Shown: positions 1-8,604, counted from the first letter of the stretch. The stretch: 64,000 nt of DNA from JBALVT01 sp045110675 (GCA_045110675.1 JBGCGJ010000023.1:41741-105740); one strand, 5' to 3'. Notes: generated by a model from the letters alone, not told the origin. Translations and numbers: made by a program.

Positions 1-216
1 GGTAAAGACAGCAAAGTGTTCGAGGATGCTAAAAATTCGGCTCGGAAAGAACGTAAACCGGGTAAGTCCAAAAAATCTGCGTCATCAAAAAAGCCAGCTG
101 CGAAGAAGCCTGTCTCAAAGAAGCCTACGTCAACGAAGCCTGCATCAAAAAAGTCGGGTGATTCCTCTGTTGCAAAGCCGAGGAAACGGAAAGTTAAAAA
201 AGACTCAGAGTCTTAG
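1..216 (+). CDS. C-terminal end of a truncated protein with a Lys/Ser/Pro/Ala-rich tail
   Basis: The frame is open from the first base of the window and stops at 214-216, so this is the last 71 codons of a gene starting upstream. A GTG at position 16 could be read as a start, but there is no ribosome binding site and the frame continues 5' of it. The visible part is almost entirely low complexity: repeated KKP and KKS units (KKPAAKKPVSKKPTSTKPASKK region) ending in a basic run and DSES. Such tails occur on bacterial nucleic-acid-binding proteins such as Ku, DEAD-box helicases and topoisomerases. The domain that would identify it lies outside the window, so no function is assigned. Confidence 0.6.
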   Translation, partial: GKDSKVFEDAKNSARKERKPGKSKKSASSKKPAAKKPVSKKPTSTKPASKKSGDSSVAKPRKRKVKKDSES

Positions 217-279
217 CTCGCGATTAATCTACTACGGTTTGGTCCTTTTTGTTGAGCTTGGCTTATCAACCTCGAGTGT

Positions 280-1488
280 TTACTGATCCAGCAACTCAAT
301 CCAGTGCCTGACGGGTACTGTTGCCTTGGTATTGAGGTGTAATTGGCAGCCAACGTTAGCGGTCACAATCTGCTGGGGACTTTCTATCATCAGTGCCTCG
401 AGCTTGTTATCCAGCAGTTGCGCGCTGGTTTTCGGCTCCAATAGAGAATAGGTTCCCGCTGAGCCGCAACACAGGTGGGCGTCTTTCGTTCGCGTTAAAG
501 GGACGCCGGCTTGTTGTAGGATTTGCTCGACTTTTCCGCGTAATTGCATGCCGTGTTGCAAAGTACAGGGACAATGAACAGCCGTTTTTACAAGTTGATC
601 AGCGGGTTTTAGCGGGTTTAAATCTTCCTCAAGCAAAACTTCGCTAATATCCCGGGCGAGGTCTGAAATGCGGGCCGCCTTTGCGGCATAGCGCGTATCC
701 TGAGCAAATTTTTCACCGTATTCTTTCACGGTCACGCCGCAGCCCGATGCCATGATTACAATGGCTTCAACCCCCGCTTCGACTGACGGCCACCAGGCAT
801 CGATATTTTTTCGCATCGCCCGAAGACCGTCTTCATGTGCTCCTAGATGGTAGTCCACCGCTCCACAACAGCCCGCCTGAGGTTCTTCCATCAATGTGAT
901 ACCCAGTTTATCGAGCACACTGGCCGCCGCCGCGTTTGTGTTCGGCGTTGCCGCTGGTTGTGCGCAGCCGCGAAGTACCAGCATTCTGCGACGATGCTTG
1001 TTCGCAGGCCAGGGGCGCACTTTTTGTTTTGGGGGTACTTTCGTTTTTAGCGGGCCGGGTAAGAGAGGTCGAAAAAGTTGTCCGATTTTCAAAAGCGGGC
1101 CGAACCGTTCAGGGTAGGGCAATACTTTTCGCAATGACCACCGAATACCTTTTTGTAACCAGCTCCTGTCGACTTTCTGTTCGACCATGTGGCGGCCGAA
1201 ATCAATTAAACGTCCATATTCGACGCCCGAAGGACAGGTTGTTTCACAGCTGCGACAAGTCAGGCATCGGTCTAAATGTTGCTGGGTTTTTTCGCTGGCC
1301 TGGTTGGTTTCTAAAAGCTGCTTAATCAGATATATGCGTCCACGGGGTCCATCGCGTTCATCGTTAAAGTGTTGATAAGTCGGGCAGGTTGCCGTGCAAA
1401 ATCCACAGTGAACGCAAGCGCTAATAATCTCTTTGGCCTGTAGCGCTTCAGATTGCGTGGCGAGTTGTGGATGAAGTTCCGTATGCAT
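280..1488 (-). CDS. glcF: Glycolate oxidase iron-sulfur subunit GlcF
   Basis: This 402-residue protein is the Fe-S electron-transfer subunit of the membrane-associated glycolate oxidase GlcDEF, which oxidises glycolate to glyoxylate and passes electrons to the quinone pool. Two 4Fe-4S motifs are visible: C25-x2-C28-x2-C31-x3-C35 and C75-x2-C78-x2-C81-x3-C85. Two CCG-type cysteine-rich motifs follow (GCCGAVDYHLGAH and CCGSAGTYSLL), as in GlcF and heterodisulfide-reductase-like proteins. Length fits the family, about 400 residues. It is the last gene of cupin-DUF4124-glcD-glcE-glcF, 23 bp downstream of glcE. The ATG at 1488 is the only sensible start. Confidence 0.95.
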   Translation of the reverse strand: MHTELHPQLATQSEALQAKEIISACVHCGFCTATCPTYQHFNDERDGPRGRIYLIKQLLETNQASEKTQQHLDRCLTCRSCETTCPSGVEYGRLIDFGRHMVEQKVDRSWLQKGIRWSLRKVLPYPERFGPLLKIGQLFRPLLPGPLKTKVPPKQKVRPWPANKHRRRMLVLRGCAQPAATPNTNAAAASVLDKLGITLMEEPQAGCCGAVDYHLGAHEDGLRAMRKNIDAWWPSVEAGVEAIVIMASGCGVTVKEYGEKFAQDTRYAAKAARISDLARDISEVLLEEDLNPLKPADQLVKTAVHCPCTLQHGMQLRGKVEQILQQAGVPLTRTKDAHLCCGSAGTYSLLEPKTSAQLLDNKLEALMIESPQQIVTANVGCQLHLNTKATVPVRHWIELLDQ

Positions 1489-1511
1489 TAGATTCTTACT
1501 CTAGAATTGAT

Positions 1512-2615
1512 CTACAGCCAGCTATACAGCCTGCCGGGGTTGAAGATGCCCAGCGGGTCGAAAGCTCTTTTGATATTTTGGTGGAGCTGCTTAAGCGCAT
1601 CATTGTCCAGTAAGGAAATATCCCCTGTGCGATTGCCGCCTTCGTAGAGTTGTACCTCGCCGCCGGCCTCGCGCGCAATATCGTGTAACTGCTGCTGATC
1701 GAAACTGCCTCTTAGCCAGCGTTGCGCGCCCGCCCAGTTAAAGGCCCATTGTTCATCTATGAGAAAGTGTGCTGCGTTTGGATTAACGGAAAAGCGCCAG
1801 AGCGGGCTGGCTGAACTTCCTTGGTGAAAAAATGGCAATTGGTGCTCGCGGAGATCGTGCCAGAAGGCATCGGCTCCTTCGGGCGCCACGACTTGTGCCT
1901 GCCTTTCCCTCTGCCATTGCTGCGCCGTGGCCGTCACGGCACTCTCTGCGCCTTGCAATCGCAGGTATAGTGTTCCATCAACCCAGCTTGCTCCGGTCAT
2001 TGGTTTTGCGGTTCGGGCGAGCGCGTTCATTTCCTTGAGCGCCTGCTCGGCACTAAGCTCCTTCGTGAGCGTCAGGCTGGCGGCAGGCTTGGGTAAAACT
2101 TTGCAACTGATTTCTGTAATCACGCCGAGAGTTCCCATTGCGCCAGCCTGTAAGCGTGAAACGTCATAGCCCGCCACATTTTTTAATACTTGCCCGCCAA
2201 ACTGCAAATGCTCGCCTTTACCGTTAATCAACTTTAACCCCAATACATGGTCTCTGATTGAGCCGGACCAGGGCCTTGCGTTACCCGATTGATTGCTTGC
2301 CAGTGAGCCCGCTATCGTGGCTTCGCCATTGTAACGGCGAGGATCACAGGCCAGCACCTGGTTATGCTCTGCCAGCACCGCGTCTATTTCAGCGAGGGTC
2401 GTGCCGGCGCGCGTGGTAAGTATGAGTTCCACAGGTTCGTACTGCACGACGCCTTTGTGTGGTGACAGGTGGATCACATCCACTTCATCGTCATCACGAT
2501 CCTTGTTCGTACGACCTAATTGTGACTTGGTATTGTTTCCCTGAATGCTTAGAGGTCTTCGATCTTCCAACGCCGCCTTCACCTGATCGACAAGCTGTTC
2601 GCTCATGTCAGTCAT
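1512..2615 (-). CDS. glcE: Glycolate oxidase FAD-binding subunit GlcE
   Basis: GlcE is the second flavin-domain subunit of glycolate oxidase. The protein shows the FAD_binding_4 (PCMH) fold of the family: an N-terminal LSIQGNNTKSQLG segment, an RRYNGEATIAGSLASN segment for FAD phosphate contacts, and a C-terminal FNPGRLYS motif. Three starts are in frame: GTG at 2627, ATG at 2615 and ATG at 2606. I chose 2615 because it gives an N-terminus (MTD then LVDQV) that matches GlcE proteins I remember from pseudomonads, and because it overlaps the glcD stop codon, which suggests translational coupling. The total is about 367 residues, normal for GlcE. Confidence 0.92.
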   Translation of the reverse strand: MTDMSEQLVDQVKAALEDRRPLSIQGNNTKSQLGRTNKDRDDDEVDVIHLSPHKGVVQYEPVELILTTRAGTTLAEIDAVLAEHNQVLACDPRRYNGEATIAGSLASNQSGNARPWSGSIRDHVLGLKLINGKGEHLQFGGQVLKNVAGYDVSRLQAGAMGTLGVITEISCKVLPKPAASLTLTKELSAEQALKEMNALARTAKPMTGASWVDGTLYLRLQGAESAVTATAQQWQRERQAQVVAPEGADAFWHDLREHQLPFFHQGSSASPLWRFSVNPNAAHFLIDEQWAFNWAGAQRWLRGSFDQQQLHDIAREAGGEVQLYEGGNRTGDISLLDNDALKQLHQNIKRAFDPLGIFNPGRLYSWL

Positions 2616-4083
2616 GTGCGGAGCCACGAAGGGATCTGTATTCCTGGCAACGTTTGAGCGTGGGGATGCCCTTGCCGGGGTTCAGGGCGTTGCCTGCATC
2701 AAATGCGATTTTAATGCTGTGGAATTGTGTAATCTCCTGATCGCTAAACTGAGCCGCCATCTGCTGAATTTTCTCCAGCCCGACGCCGTGCTCCCCGGTA
2801 ATGCAACCGCCGACTTCTACGCAGAGCTCGAGAATGCGACCTCCGAATTCTTCTGTTTTTTCAAACTCACCCTCAACGCTGCTATCGAATAAAATCAGTG
2901 GGTGCAGGTTGCCGTCGCCGGCGTGGAATACGTTCGCCACGCGCAAACCATACTCCTGGGAAAGACGATCGATTTCAGACAACACATACGCCAATTGCCC
3001 GCGAGGTATAGTGCCATCCATGCAATAGTAATCGGGCGAGAGTCTGCCGACTGCTGGAAAAGCGGATTTGCGACCTTTCCACAGTAGCATTCGCTCCTTA
3101 TCGTCTTGCGAAATGCGGACACTAGTGGCACCGAGTTCTCTTAGCAGCGCCGCAACCGTCTCGACGTGTTCGCTAACTTCTTCAAAGGTGCCATCGACTT
3201 CGCACAATAATAAAGCTTTCGCTTCCACTGGGTAGCCGGCCTGAGCAAAGTCTTCGGAGGCCTGTATCGCAAAACTGTCCATCATTTCCAATCCACCCGG
3301 AATGATGCCCTGTGCAATCACTTCACCCACGGCATCACCGGCTGTGCTTACCGAGTCAAAGCCTGCCAAAATGACCTGTGCCGCTTCCGGAGTTGGCAAT
3401 AATTTAACCGTGATTTCGGTAATCACCCCCAACATTCCTTCGGAGCCATGAATCAAAGCAAGTAAGTCAGCTCCATAGCTATCCAGACCCTCATTTCCCA
3501 AGCTGACGAGTTCGCCCTCTACTGTTAGAAACTCTACCCGAACGACGTTGTGTACGGTCAAGCCGTATTTAAGGCAGTGCACACCACCTGCATTTTCAGC
3601 AACGTTCCCGCCAATAGAACAGGCGATTTGGGAGGATGGGTCCGGAGCGTAATACAATCCGTATTGCGCGGCAGCTTCGCTGATAGCGAGATTGCCTACG
3701 CCGGGTTGCACCCGTGCTAGTCCCGCTATGGGATCGATTTCGACGATTTGATTCAATTTGGCAAGTGATAGCAGTACGCCGTGTTTGTTGGGCGTGGCGC
3801 CCGCAGACAACCCCGTGCCCGCTCCCCGAGCGACGACTGCGATGCTGTGCTTGTGGCAGATCTGCAACACTTTTTGTACTTGTTGAACCGATTCCGGTAA
3901 CACGGTCAGTAATGGTATTTCGCAATAAGCCGCCAGGCCGTCGCATTCGTAAACCCGTTGTGTCTCAACGTCGGTAATCACGGATTGGGCATCGATAAAC
4001 CCACGGAACGCCTCGGCCAAAGCGGTGGAACTGATCGTGTTAACTGTGGCCTCCGGGGCGTCGTCTGTGGCGGTACTCAACAT
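2608..4083 (-). CDS. glcD: Glycolate oxidase FAD-linked subunit GlcD
   Basis: GlcD is the catalytic flavoprotein of glycolate oxidase (glycolate to glyoxylate). At 491 residues it has the usual length. Visible features are the FAD-binding PCMH domain with ARGAGTGLSAGATP and the PDPSSQIACSIGGNVAENAGG segment, and the C-terminal FAD-oxidase domain with the HAGDGNLHPLILFD and GEHGVGLEK motifs typical of GlcD/D-lactate dehydrogenase. It is followed directly by glcE with overlapping stop and start, then glcF. Upstream on the same strand, 44 bp away, lies a DUF4124 gene, so the operon promoter may be before the cupin gene at about 5.25 kb or in that short gap. No glcC regulator is in the window. 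Confidence 0.96.
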   Translation of the reverse strand: MLSTATDDAPEATVNTISSTALAEAFRGFIDAQSVITDVETQRVYECDGLAAYCEIPLLTVLPESVQQVQKVLQICHKHSIAVVARGAGTGLSAGATPNKHGVLLSLAKLNQIVEIDPIAGLARVQPGVGNLAISEAAAQYGLYYAPDPSSQIACSIGGNVAENAGGVHCLKYGLTVHNVVRVEFLTVEGELVSLGNEGLDSYGADLLALIHGSEGMLGVITEITVKLLPTPEAAQVILAGFDSVSTAGDAVGEVIAQGIIPGGLEMMDSFAIQASEDFAQAGYPVEAKALLLCEVDGTFEEVSEHVETVAALLRELGATSVRISQDDKERMLLWKGRKSAFPAVGRLSPDYYCMDGTIPRGQLAYVLSEIDRLSQEYGLRVANVFHAGDGNLHPLILFDSSVEGEFEKTEEFGGRILELCVEVGGCITGEHGVGLEKIQQMAAQFSDQEITQFHSIKIAFDAGNALNPGKGIPTLKRCQEYRSLRGSAHD

Positions 4084-4127
4084 GCAGAAATCTCAATACC
4101 TGACTGAGCCGCTATTCCCAGCTTGCT

Positions 4128-4553
4128 TTAGCACTTTGGTTTTTTCGCATTGGTGCAGCGCTGGCAGCCAGGGCCAATTTTTCCACCGTTCGCGGACCGA
4201 CAGGCTGCGTAGCACAGCTTGGCTTCTTGATACTGTTGATTGAGGGCTTTGCAATCTAACTTTGCCGGCTCGGGTGTATCGCTGTCGAGTATGTAGTTGG
4301 ACTTGGAATCGCGCGTATAGACATCTGCCAAAGGCGAAGTCGCTTGCACTGGTTTCTTAACCACTTTTACTGACTGGGAGGAGTTGGTTTTTGACACTGC
4401 ATATTCAGATCCCTGGTCTTGAAATCTTTCGGGAATTTTGTCGCCAAAGTGCTTTTTCCCGCTTTCATCAATCCAGGTATATATTTCGCTCATGGCCGGA
4501 GAACAAATAAGAATCAGCAACGTAAAGAGGGAGGAGATTATTGTCCTTTTCAT
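4128..4553 (-). CDS. DUF4124 domain-containing secreted protein
   Basis: This 141-residue protein has an N-terminal signal peptide (MKRTIISSLFTLLILICSPAMS) followed by the DUF4124 core, EIYTWIDESGKKHFGDKIP, in which an aromatic/Trp-rich 'Y-W-D-G-H-F-D' pattern is diagnostic. Its C-terminus carries six cysteines within about 45 residues (CKAL, CYAACRS, CQRCTNAKKPKC), which would form disulfides in the periplasm. Function is unknown for the family. Its start ATG overlaps the stop of the cupin gene by 4 bp (ATGA at 4550-4553), so the two are translationally coupled. Whether it belongs functionally with glcDEF, 44 bp downstream, is unknown. Confidence 0.8.
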   Translation of the reverse strand: MKRTIISSLFTLLILICSPAMSEIYTWIDESGKKHFGDKIPERFQDQGSEYAVSKTNSSQSVKVVKKPVQATSPLADVYTRDSKSNYILDSDTPEPAKLDCKALNQQYQEAKLCYAACRSANGGKIGPGCQRCTNAKKPKC

Positions 4554-5248
4554 AATGCTGAGTTCTCCAGATAGGTAAAGCCGCCTTCTTTGATATACAG
4601 CTCACAGTAATCATCGCTGATAGGGGTAATGGATCCGCCAGGCGGGATTCGCAGCCAGCTGTGAGTGCGGTAGCTGCCGAATTCATCACTGAATTGCCCT
4701 TTGAGGACAAACAGTTCAGCACCCTGTGAGAAATTGATTTTTCCAAGTTCTGCTGGGATGTCCCAGGCCTCTAATCGCATGAAGTCGCTATAGGGTTCCT
4801 GGGCATACAACTTCTTCCAGGAGGAAATTTTTCGAACTGAGGGTTTCCAGGGCTCATCATTGCTTTGTATTGCGATGTGCTCGCGATCGTGTCCAGGAAA
4901 CTGACGAAGTTTCACAAATAAAACACAGCCTTCGTTAGAGAAGGGCCGGTGGGAAAACCCCTCGGGGTTGAGTAGGTATGTGCCGGCGTGCCAATCTCCG
5001 TGCTCATCCGAAAATGTACCTTCTAGTACCAATATCTCTTCGCCACCTGGATGCTCGTGGTTTGGAAACTTTGCTCCGGGTTCGTAGCGTACTACGGAGG
5101 TTACCTGTCCGGATTCCGGCGGGCCTACCAGATGCACGCGTTTGCGCCATACGGTGCCGCTGGGACTTGGAGTCCATTCCATCGATTGCGTGTCTACTGC
5201 AACGCGCACTGAAAGGTCCCCATTCAGTGCCTGGGTTTGTTCGCTCAT
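4550..5248 (-). CDS. Double-cupin (ChrR-like) protein
   Basis: This 232-residue protein contains two cupin modules. The first, about residues 45-110, has the metal-binding pattern FPNHEHPGGEEILVLEG followed by a later His (GFSHRPF), and most resembles the cupin of the anti-sigma factor ChrR. The second, about residues 150-225 (GAELFVLKGQFSDEFG, then LRIPPGG), lacks the HxH motif and is probably structural. There is no zinc-finger anti-sigma domain at the N-terminus, so it is unlikely to be an anti-sigma factor. It is the first gene of the minus-strand run leading to glcDEF and is divergent from the HIT gene. A metal-dependent isomerase, dioxygenase or binding protein are all possible. Confidence 0.75.
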   Translation of the reverse strand: MSEQTQALNGDLSVRVAVDTQSMEWTPSPSGTVWRKRVHLVGPPESGQVTSVVRYEPGAKFPNHEHPGGEEILVLEGTFSDEHGDWHAGTYLLNPEGFSHRPFSNEGCVLFVKLRQFPGHDREHIAIQSNDEPWKPSVRKISSWKKLYAQEPYSDFMRLEAWDIPAELGKINFSQGAELFVLKGQFSDEFGSYRTHSWLRIPPGGSITPISDDYCELYIKEGGFTYLENSAL

Positions 5249-5303
5249 GTTAGCTAGCCTGATCGAGGTAGTTATTGCTTGTCATGGATAATATTAGCAC
5301 GAT

Positions 5304-5359
5304 AGTGAGATGCTGTTTTGAGCCCAGATATTGCAACGCTCTTGCTGCAGTGAGATGCT
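5304..5359. repeat. Direct repeat AGTGAGATGCT, two copies, in a divergent promoter region
   Basis: AGTGAGATGCT occurs at 5304-5314 and again at 5349-5359, 45 bp apart. Each copy is followed by GATATTG (5327-5333 and 5363-5369). The pair lies in the 145-bp gap between the cupin gene (minus) and the HIT gene (plus). Two exact 11-bp copies in so short a gap may be regulator binding sites, but chance is possible. Confidence 0.35.
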
Positions 5360-5393
5360 TGGGATATTGATTCGCTGCTAATGGGGCCCCGCG

Positions 5394-5819
5394 ATGGACG
5401 TCGATTCAATAGACAAGCGCTTGCTGGATGACTGCCATGTGCTTGGTGCCGTGCCTTCCGGAATGCTTTTGCTCAACCGCAATGCTTCGCTGCATTGGTT
5501 TATTTTAGTGCCGCAAAGCAAACTCTATGATGTTCTCGATTTGCCACTGAATCAGGCTCAGCTGGTCTTCACTGATTGCGCAGCCATCTCGGCCTATATG
5601 AAAGAAGAACTATCCTATCCAAAAATCAATTTTGCAGGACTGGGCAATCAGGTCCCTCAAATGCATTTGCACATTGTTGGCAGGCATGTCGGCGATGTTT
5701 GCTGGCCCGATCCAATCTGGGGCAATATCCATCACTCCAGCATTTACACTAACGACAAAGTTCGGACGATCCAGGAAGGGCTTGTGAAAAGCGTTGGGCT
5801 GGTGGTGGGTGCCGCCTAG
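5394..5819 (+). CDS. HIT family protein
   Basis: This 141-residue histidine-triad protein is probably a nucleotide hydrolase or transferase acting on AMP-linked compounds. The signature is QVPQMHLHIVGR: the catalytic His of the triad is H91 and the third His is H93, while the first position of the HxHxH triad is Gln. The sequence around it (HVGDVCWPDPIWG) matches a HIT subgroup common in proteobacteria that I recall with similar W-P-P-W motifs, so the Gln is probably normal for that group. The gene stands between divergent and co-directional neighbours, 36 bp before a hydroxyacid dehydrogenase gene, and may be co-transcribed with it. Confidence 0.85.
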   Translation: MDVDSIDKRLLDDCHVLGAVPSGMLLLNRNASLHWFILVPQSKLYDVLDLPLNQAQLVFTDCAAISAYMKEELSYPKINFAGLGNQVPQMHLHIVGRHVGDVCWPDPIWGNIHHSSIYTNDKVRTIQEGLVKSVGLVVGAA

Positions 5820-5855
5820 CTACGATTCTTGAACCTATGCCAACCAACAGTAACT

Positions 5856-6830
5856 ATGAGTAAAAAAATATTTGTAACCCACCAGTTGCCCGGTGAGCGA
5901 ATTCATCATTTGGCAAAGCGCAGCGCGATGAACGTCTGGATGGGGCCGGGACTGCTGCCCGCGGAAACTCTCCGTGAAGAGTTGAGTGACTGCCAGGGCT
6001 TGTTGTGCATGCTTACCGATCGAATTGATCGACAATTGCTGGAAGCACTGCCCAATCTTGAGTTTGTATCCAGCATGTCTGTGGGCGTAGACCATGTGGA
6101 TGTCACAGCCTTAACCGAACGCGGTATTCCGCTGGGGCACACTCCGGGCGTTCTGGTTGACACCACTGCCGATGCGACCTTTGCGCTGCTTTTAGCCGCC
6201 GCTCGACGAGTGGTAGAAGCAGATCGCTTTGTGCGTGCAGGCCAATGGCGCGCCGAGAATGCCTGGTCTCCGGAGTTTTTTACCGGCAAAGATGTGAGCG
6301 GTGCCACGCTGGGAATTGTCGGCTTGGGTGAAATAGGACAGGCTGTTGCCCGGCGTGCACTGGGCTTCGGTATGCAGGTACTGGCCTGGAATCGTTCGCC
6401 GAGGGAGGTAGAGGGTGTTCAGAATGTCACCCTGGAAGAATTACTGCTGCGCAGCGATTTCGTCAGCGTCAATGTGGCGCGCACTAGTGATACCTACAAT
6501 CTTTTAGATGGGCCTAAAATAGCAATGATGAAGCCCGGTGCGGTTTTGGTAAACACCGCTAGGGGTGGGATTGTGAATGAGACGGCGCTTTACGAAGCGC
6601 TATCTAGAGGTGATCTTTACTCCGCTGGAATCGATGTCTTTGAACAGGAACCGGTCTCCCAGGACAACCCCTTGTTGTCGCTCCCTAATGTGGTGGTAGT
6701 GCCGCATATCGGCAGTGCGACAACGTTGACGAGGGCGAGAATGGCTGACTTGGCTGTCGACAATACTATCGCGGCGTTGGAGGGGCAGCCTATGCCCCAC
6801 TGTGTCAATCCTGATGTGTATTCCTTCTAG
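5856..6830 (+). CDS. D-2-hydroxyacid dehydrogenase, glyoxylate/hydroxypyruvate-reductase type
   Basis: This is an NAD(P)H-dependent D-2-hydroxyacid dehydrogenase of about 324 residues. Motifs seen are the Rossmann loop GLGEIGQAVARRALGFG, the substrate Arg in NTARGG, the Glu of FEQEP and the catalytic His of VVPHIGSAT. The pattern fits glyoxylate reductase/hydroxypyruvate reductase (GhrB/GRHPR group). Substrate is inferred, helped by the glycolate oxidase genes 2 kb away: the pair could handle glycolate and glyoxylate. I chose the ATG at 5856 because it begins the conserved fold (MSKKIFVTHQLPG); a TTG at 5829 is the alternative. The stop codon shares a CTAG palindrome (6827-6830) with the stop of the convergent DUF4136 gene. 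Confidence 0.88.
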   Translation: MSKKIFVTHQLPGERIHHLAKRSAMNVWMGPGLLPAETLREELSDCQGLLCMLTDRIDRQLLEALPNLEFVSSMSVGVDHVDVTALTERGIPLGHTPGVLVDTTADATFALLLAAARRVVEADRFVRAGQWRAENAWSPEFFTGKDVSGATLGIVGLGEIGQAVARRALGFGMQVLAWNRSPREVEGVQNVTLEELLLRSDFVSVNVARTSDTYNLLDGPKIAMMKPGAVLVNTARGGIVNETALYEALSRGDLYSAGIDVFEQEPVSQDNPLLSLPNVVVVPHIGSATTLTRARMADLAVDNTIAALEGQPMPHCVNPDVYSF

Positions 6831-7426
6831 AGTACCGTCGCCGGGGGTAGATCTTTCGTCCCAAGTTGCATCGCTTTTTCAACTTCGTGTCGCATATACG
6901 ACCGATCGGTGGAGTTGACGTCCTCAATTATTTTGGTAATGACCACGCGCCACACTTCTGCGCCACTTTCTATGTCGCGAAAGCGTATGCCGATATTACT
7001 GGTTTCTTTTACTCCGCCTAATGCGTAGGCGTTGTCAATGGACGCCTGGTCCATATTGCGATTCGGGATTGAACCGGGAGCGGTCCCCAGGTTGCTCGCA
7101 TTGCGGCTGCGTTCTCCTAATCGTATTCCCTCGGCGTAAATGTATTCCACTGCGAACTCTGCTCTCTCCGGGTCAAGCATATAACCTTTGCGCTGCAGTT
7201 CCTGATTCAACTGTGTTCTGAGAATGGGGTCGAGGGTGTAAATAATATCTTTGGAATTGTTGGTGTTCACCAGTGGCTCGTTACTCCATCGGTAGTAGTG
7301 ATAGTCGCCGGCCACAAAACTGTCCACGGGTGATGTTCGCGTTTCGAAGCCACTGCAGGCAGTTAGGAGCAGGCCTAATATTGCAACAATTGTGAGTATC
7401 GGAGTGCGTAGCATCTGTCTGCCCAT
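6827..7426 (-). CDS. DUF4136 domain-containing lipoprotein
   Basis: This 199-residue lipoprotein has an N-terminal hydrophobic stretch and lipobox LLTAC, with Cys at about residue 24. The mature part matches DUF4136: an aromatic YHYYRWSNEPL segment near the start, RTQLNQELQRKGY ('everything hydrolysed to L-x-x-E-L-x-x-K-G') and a later GVKETSNIGIRFRDIESG segment. The next residue after the lipid Cys is Ser, so outer-membrane sorting is likely. Family function is unknown. An alternative ATG at 7414 still keeps the lipobox. A near-perfect 20-bp palindrome lies 24 bp upstream of the start and may control it. Confidence 0.82.
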   Translation of the reverse strand: MGRQMLRTPILTIVAILGLLLTACSGFETRTSPVDSFVAGDYHYYRWSNEPLVNTNNSKDIIYTLDPILRTQLNQELQRKGYMLDPERAEFAVEYIYAEGIRLGERSRNASNLGTAPGSIPNRNMDQASIDNAYALGGVKETSNIGIRFRDIESGAEVWRVVITKIIEDVNSTDRSYMRHEVEKAMQLGTKDLPPATVL

Positions 7427-7450
7427 GGTGAAAACTTAACTGCGATCATA

Positions 7451-7470
7451 GCGTTTTTGCGCACAAACGC
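7451..7470. promoter_or_regulatory. 20-bp near-perfect palindrome upstream of the DUF4136 gene
   Basis: GCGTTTTTGCGCACAAACGC matches its reverse complement at 9 of 10 pairs, with the core TGCGCA. It lies 25-44 bp upstream of the DUF4136 start codon, where an operator would be expected, and about 150 bp from the divergent LysR gene. A dimeric regulator binding site is the likely meaning. No T-run follows on either strand, so it is not a terminator. Confidence 0.45.
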
Positions 7471-7567
7471 GAATGTTGTCACCCTCCGGGATTAGGCAAT
7501 GGACGCCACTCGCAGTCTCAGGTCAGGCGGTTTGAAAGCTCTCTGAGGCAGGGAGTGTAATAAGTCT

Positions 7568-7595
7568 TTGAATTTGCTAGGATTAACAATATAAC
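7568..7595 (+). promoter_or_regulatory. Putative sigma-70 promoter of the LysR-type gene
   Basis: TTGAAT at 7568-7573 and TATAAC at 7590-7595 are separated by 16 bp. The predicted start point is about 20 bp before the ATG at 7621. The boxes fit the consensus at four to five positions each; the call is by eye only. Confidence 0.4.
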
Positions 7596-7620
7596 AATAA
7601 GTTATTTCACTGGGGGCCCG

Positions 7621-8604
7621 ATGATTTCGCGCAAAATGATCCGGACAGATTTGAATCTGTTGGTGGCATTGCAGATTTTGCTTGAGGAGAGAAACGTCAC
7701 TCGCGCTGCTGAGCGTCTGTCAGTGTCACAGCCTGCGCTGAGCAAGACCCTGCAAAAACTCCGCGACGCTTTTGAGGATGAGTTGTTTACGCGCACCGCC
7801 CATGGATTGATTCCGACCCCGCGGGCAGAGGCGCTCGCCGCAGAGTTGCCCACCCTGTTAGAGACTGTTGAACGTGTATTAGGCAATGAGGAATTTAGTC
7901 CGGATACCTTTGTGGGCAGTTTTAAATTGCTATTGCCACCTATTCTCAGCGAATCTCTGTTGCCGGGGCTGATGGCTGAATTGAGCGATTCGGCACCCGG
8001 AGTTCAAATTATCACGGCCGAGGTCACCCCCGATTTTCAGGACCAATTGAAGAAGGGGGCTGCAGATTACGCAGCGTTTGTAGCGCTTGAAACTGACCGC
8101 GACATACATGCCGAACCCATCGCAGCTATCGCTCCGCGTTGCTATATGCGCATTGAGCATCCCTTGGTGGGCAAGGAGCTTAATTTGAAAGAGTTTCTCG
8201 CCTACGACCACTTGCGTCTGTATCTTCCAGGGCTCACCCGGGAGAACACATCCATGGTGGATGATGTGCTTGGCCAATACGGCGTGCACCGCAACATCTC
8301 TCTGGAGACAACGCAGTTTGCCTCAGCCGTCGGTGTGCTGACCCGTACGGATTCTCTGCTGGTGGCCAATGCTGGCTTTGAGGAAGGTGGTCTGTACAAC
8401 GACAGGATTATTGGCCTGGAGTTGCCTGCAGAATTACAGAGGATGATACGTAATACTCACAGTAACAATCGCGGCAAGATGTCATTGATGCGTCATACCC
8501 GCACTTCGCGCAGTGCGCCTCACCAGTGGATGCGCGCCTTGTTAATGCGCCATCTAACCCATTCACACAGTAAGGTCTCTGAACCCCCGCCACCGGAAAG
8601 CTAG
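7621..8604 (+). CDS. LysR family transcriptional regulator
   Basis: A 327-residue LysR-type regulator. The winged helix-turn-helix spans about residues 10-68 (LNLLVALQILLEERNVTRAAERLSV, then SQPALSKTLQKLRDAFEDELF), followed by a linker helix and a LysR substrate-binding domain from about residue 95. The C-terminus has a polar tail of about 25 residues beyond the usual end. Its neighbours are the divergent DUF4136 lipoprotein gene and the convergent AraC gene. LysR regulators often act on divergent genes, so the DUF4136 gene is one candidate target, but no T-N11-A site is clear enough to call. The inducer cannot be predicted. Confidence 0.92.
   Translation: MISRKMIRTDLNLLVALQILLEERNVTRAAERLSVSQPALSKTLQKLRDAFEDELFTRTAHGLIPTPRAEALAAELPTLLETVERVLGNEEFSPDTFVGSFKLLLPPILSESLLPGLMAELSDSAPGVQIITAEVTPDFQDQLKKGAADYAAFVALETDRDIHAEPIAAIAPRCYMRIEHPLVGKELNLKEFLAYDHLRLYLPGLTRENTSMVDDVLGQYGVHRNISLETTQFASAVGVLTRTDSLLVANAGFEEGGLYNDRIIGLELPAELQRMIRNTHSNNRGKMSLMRHTRTSRSAPHQWMRALLMRHLTHSHSKVSEPPPPES

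Noticed and set aside
6827..6830. Shared CTAG of the two convergent stop codons as a regulatory or recombination site
   Set aside because: A 4-bp palindrome arises naturally when two TAG stops overlap; it needs no further explanation.
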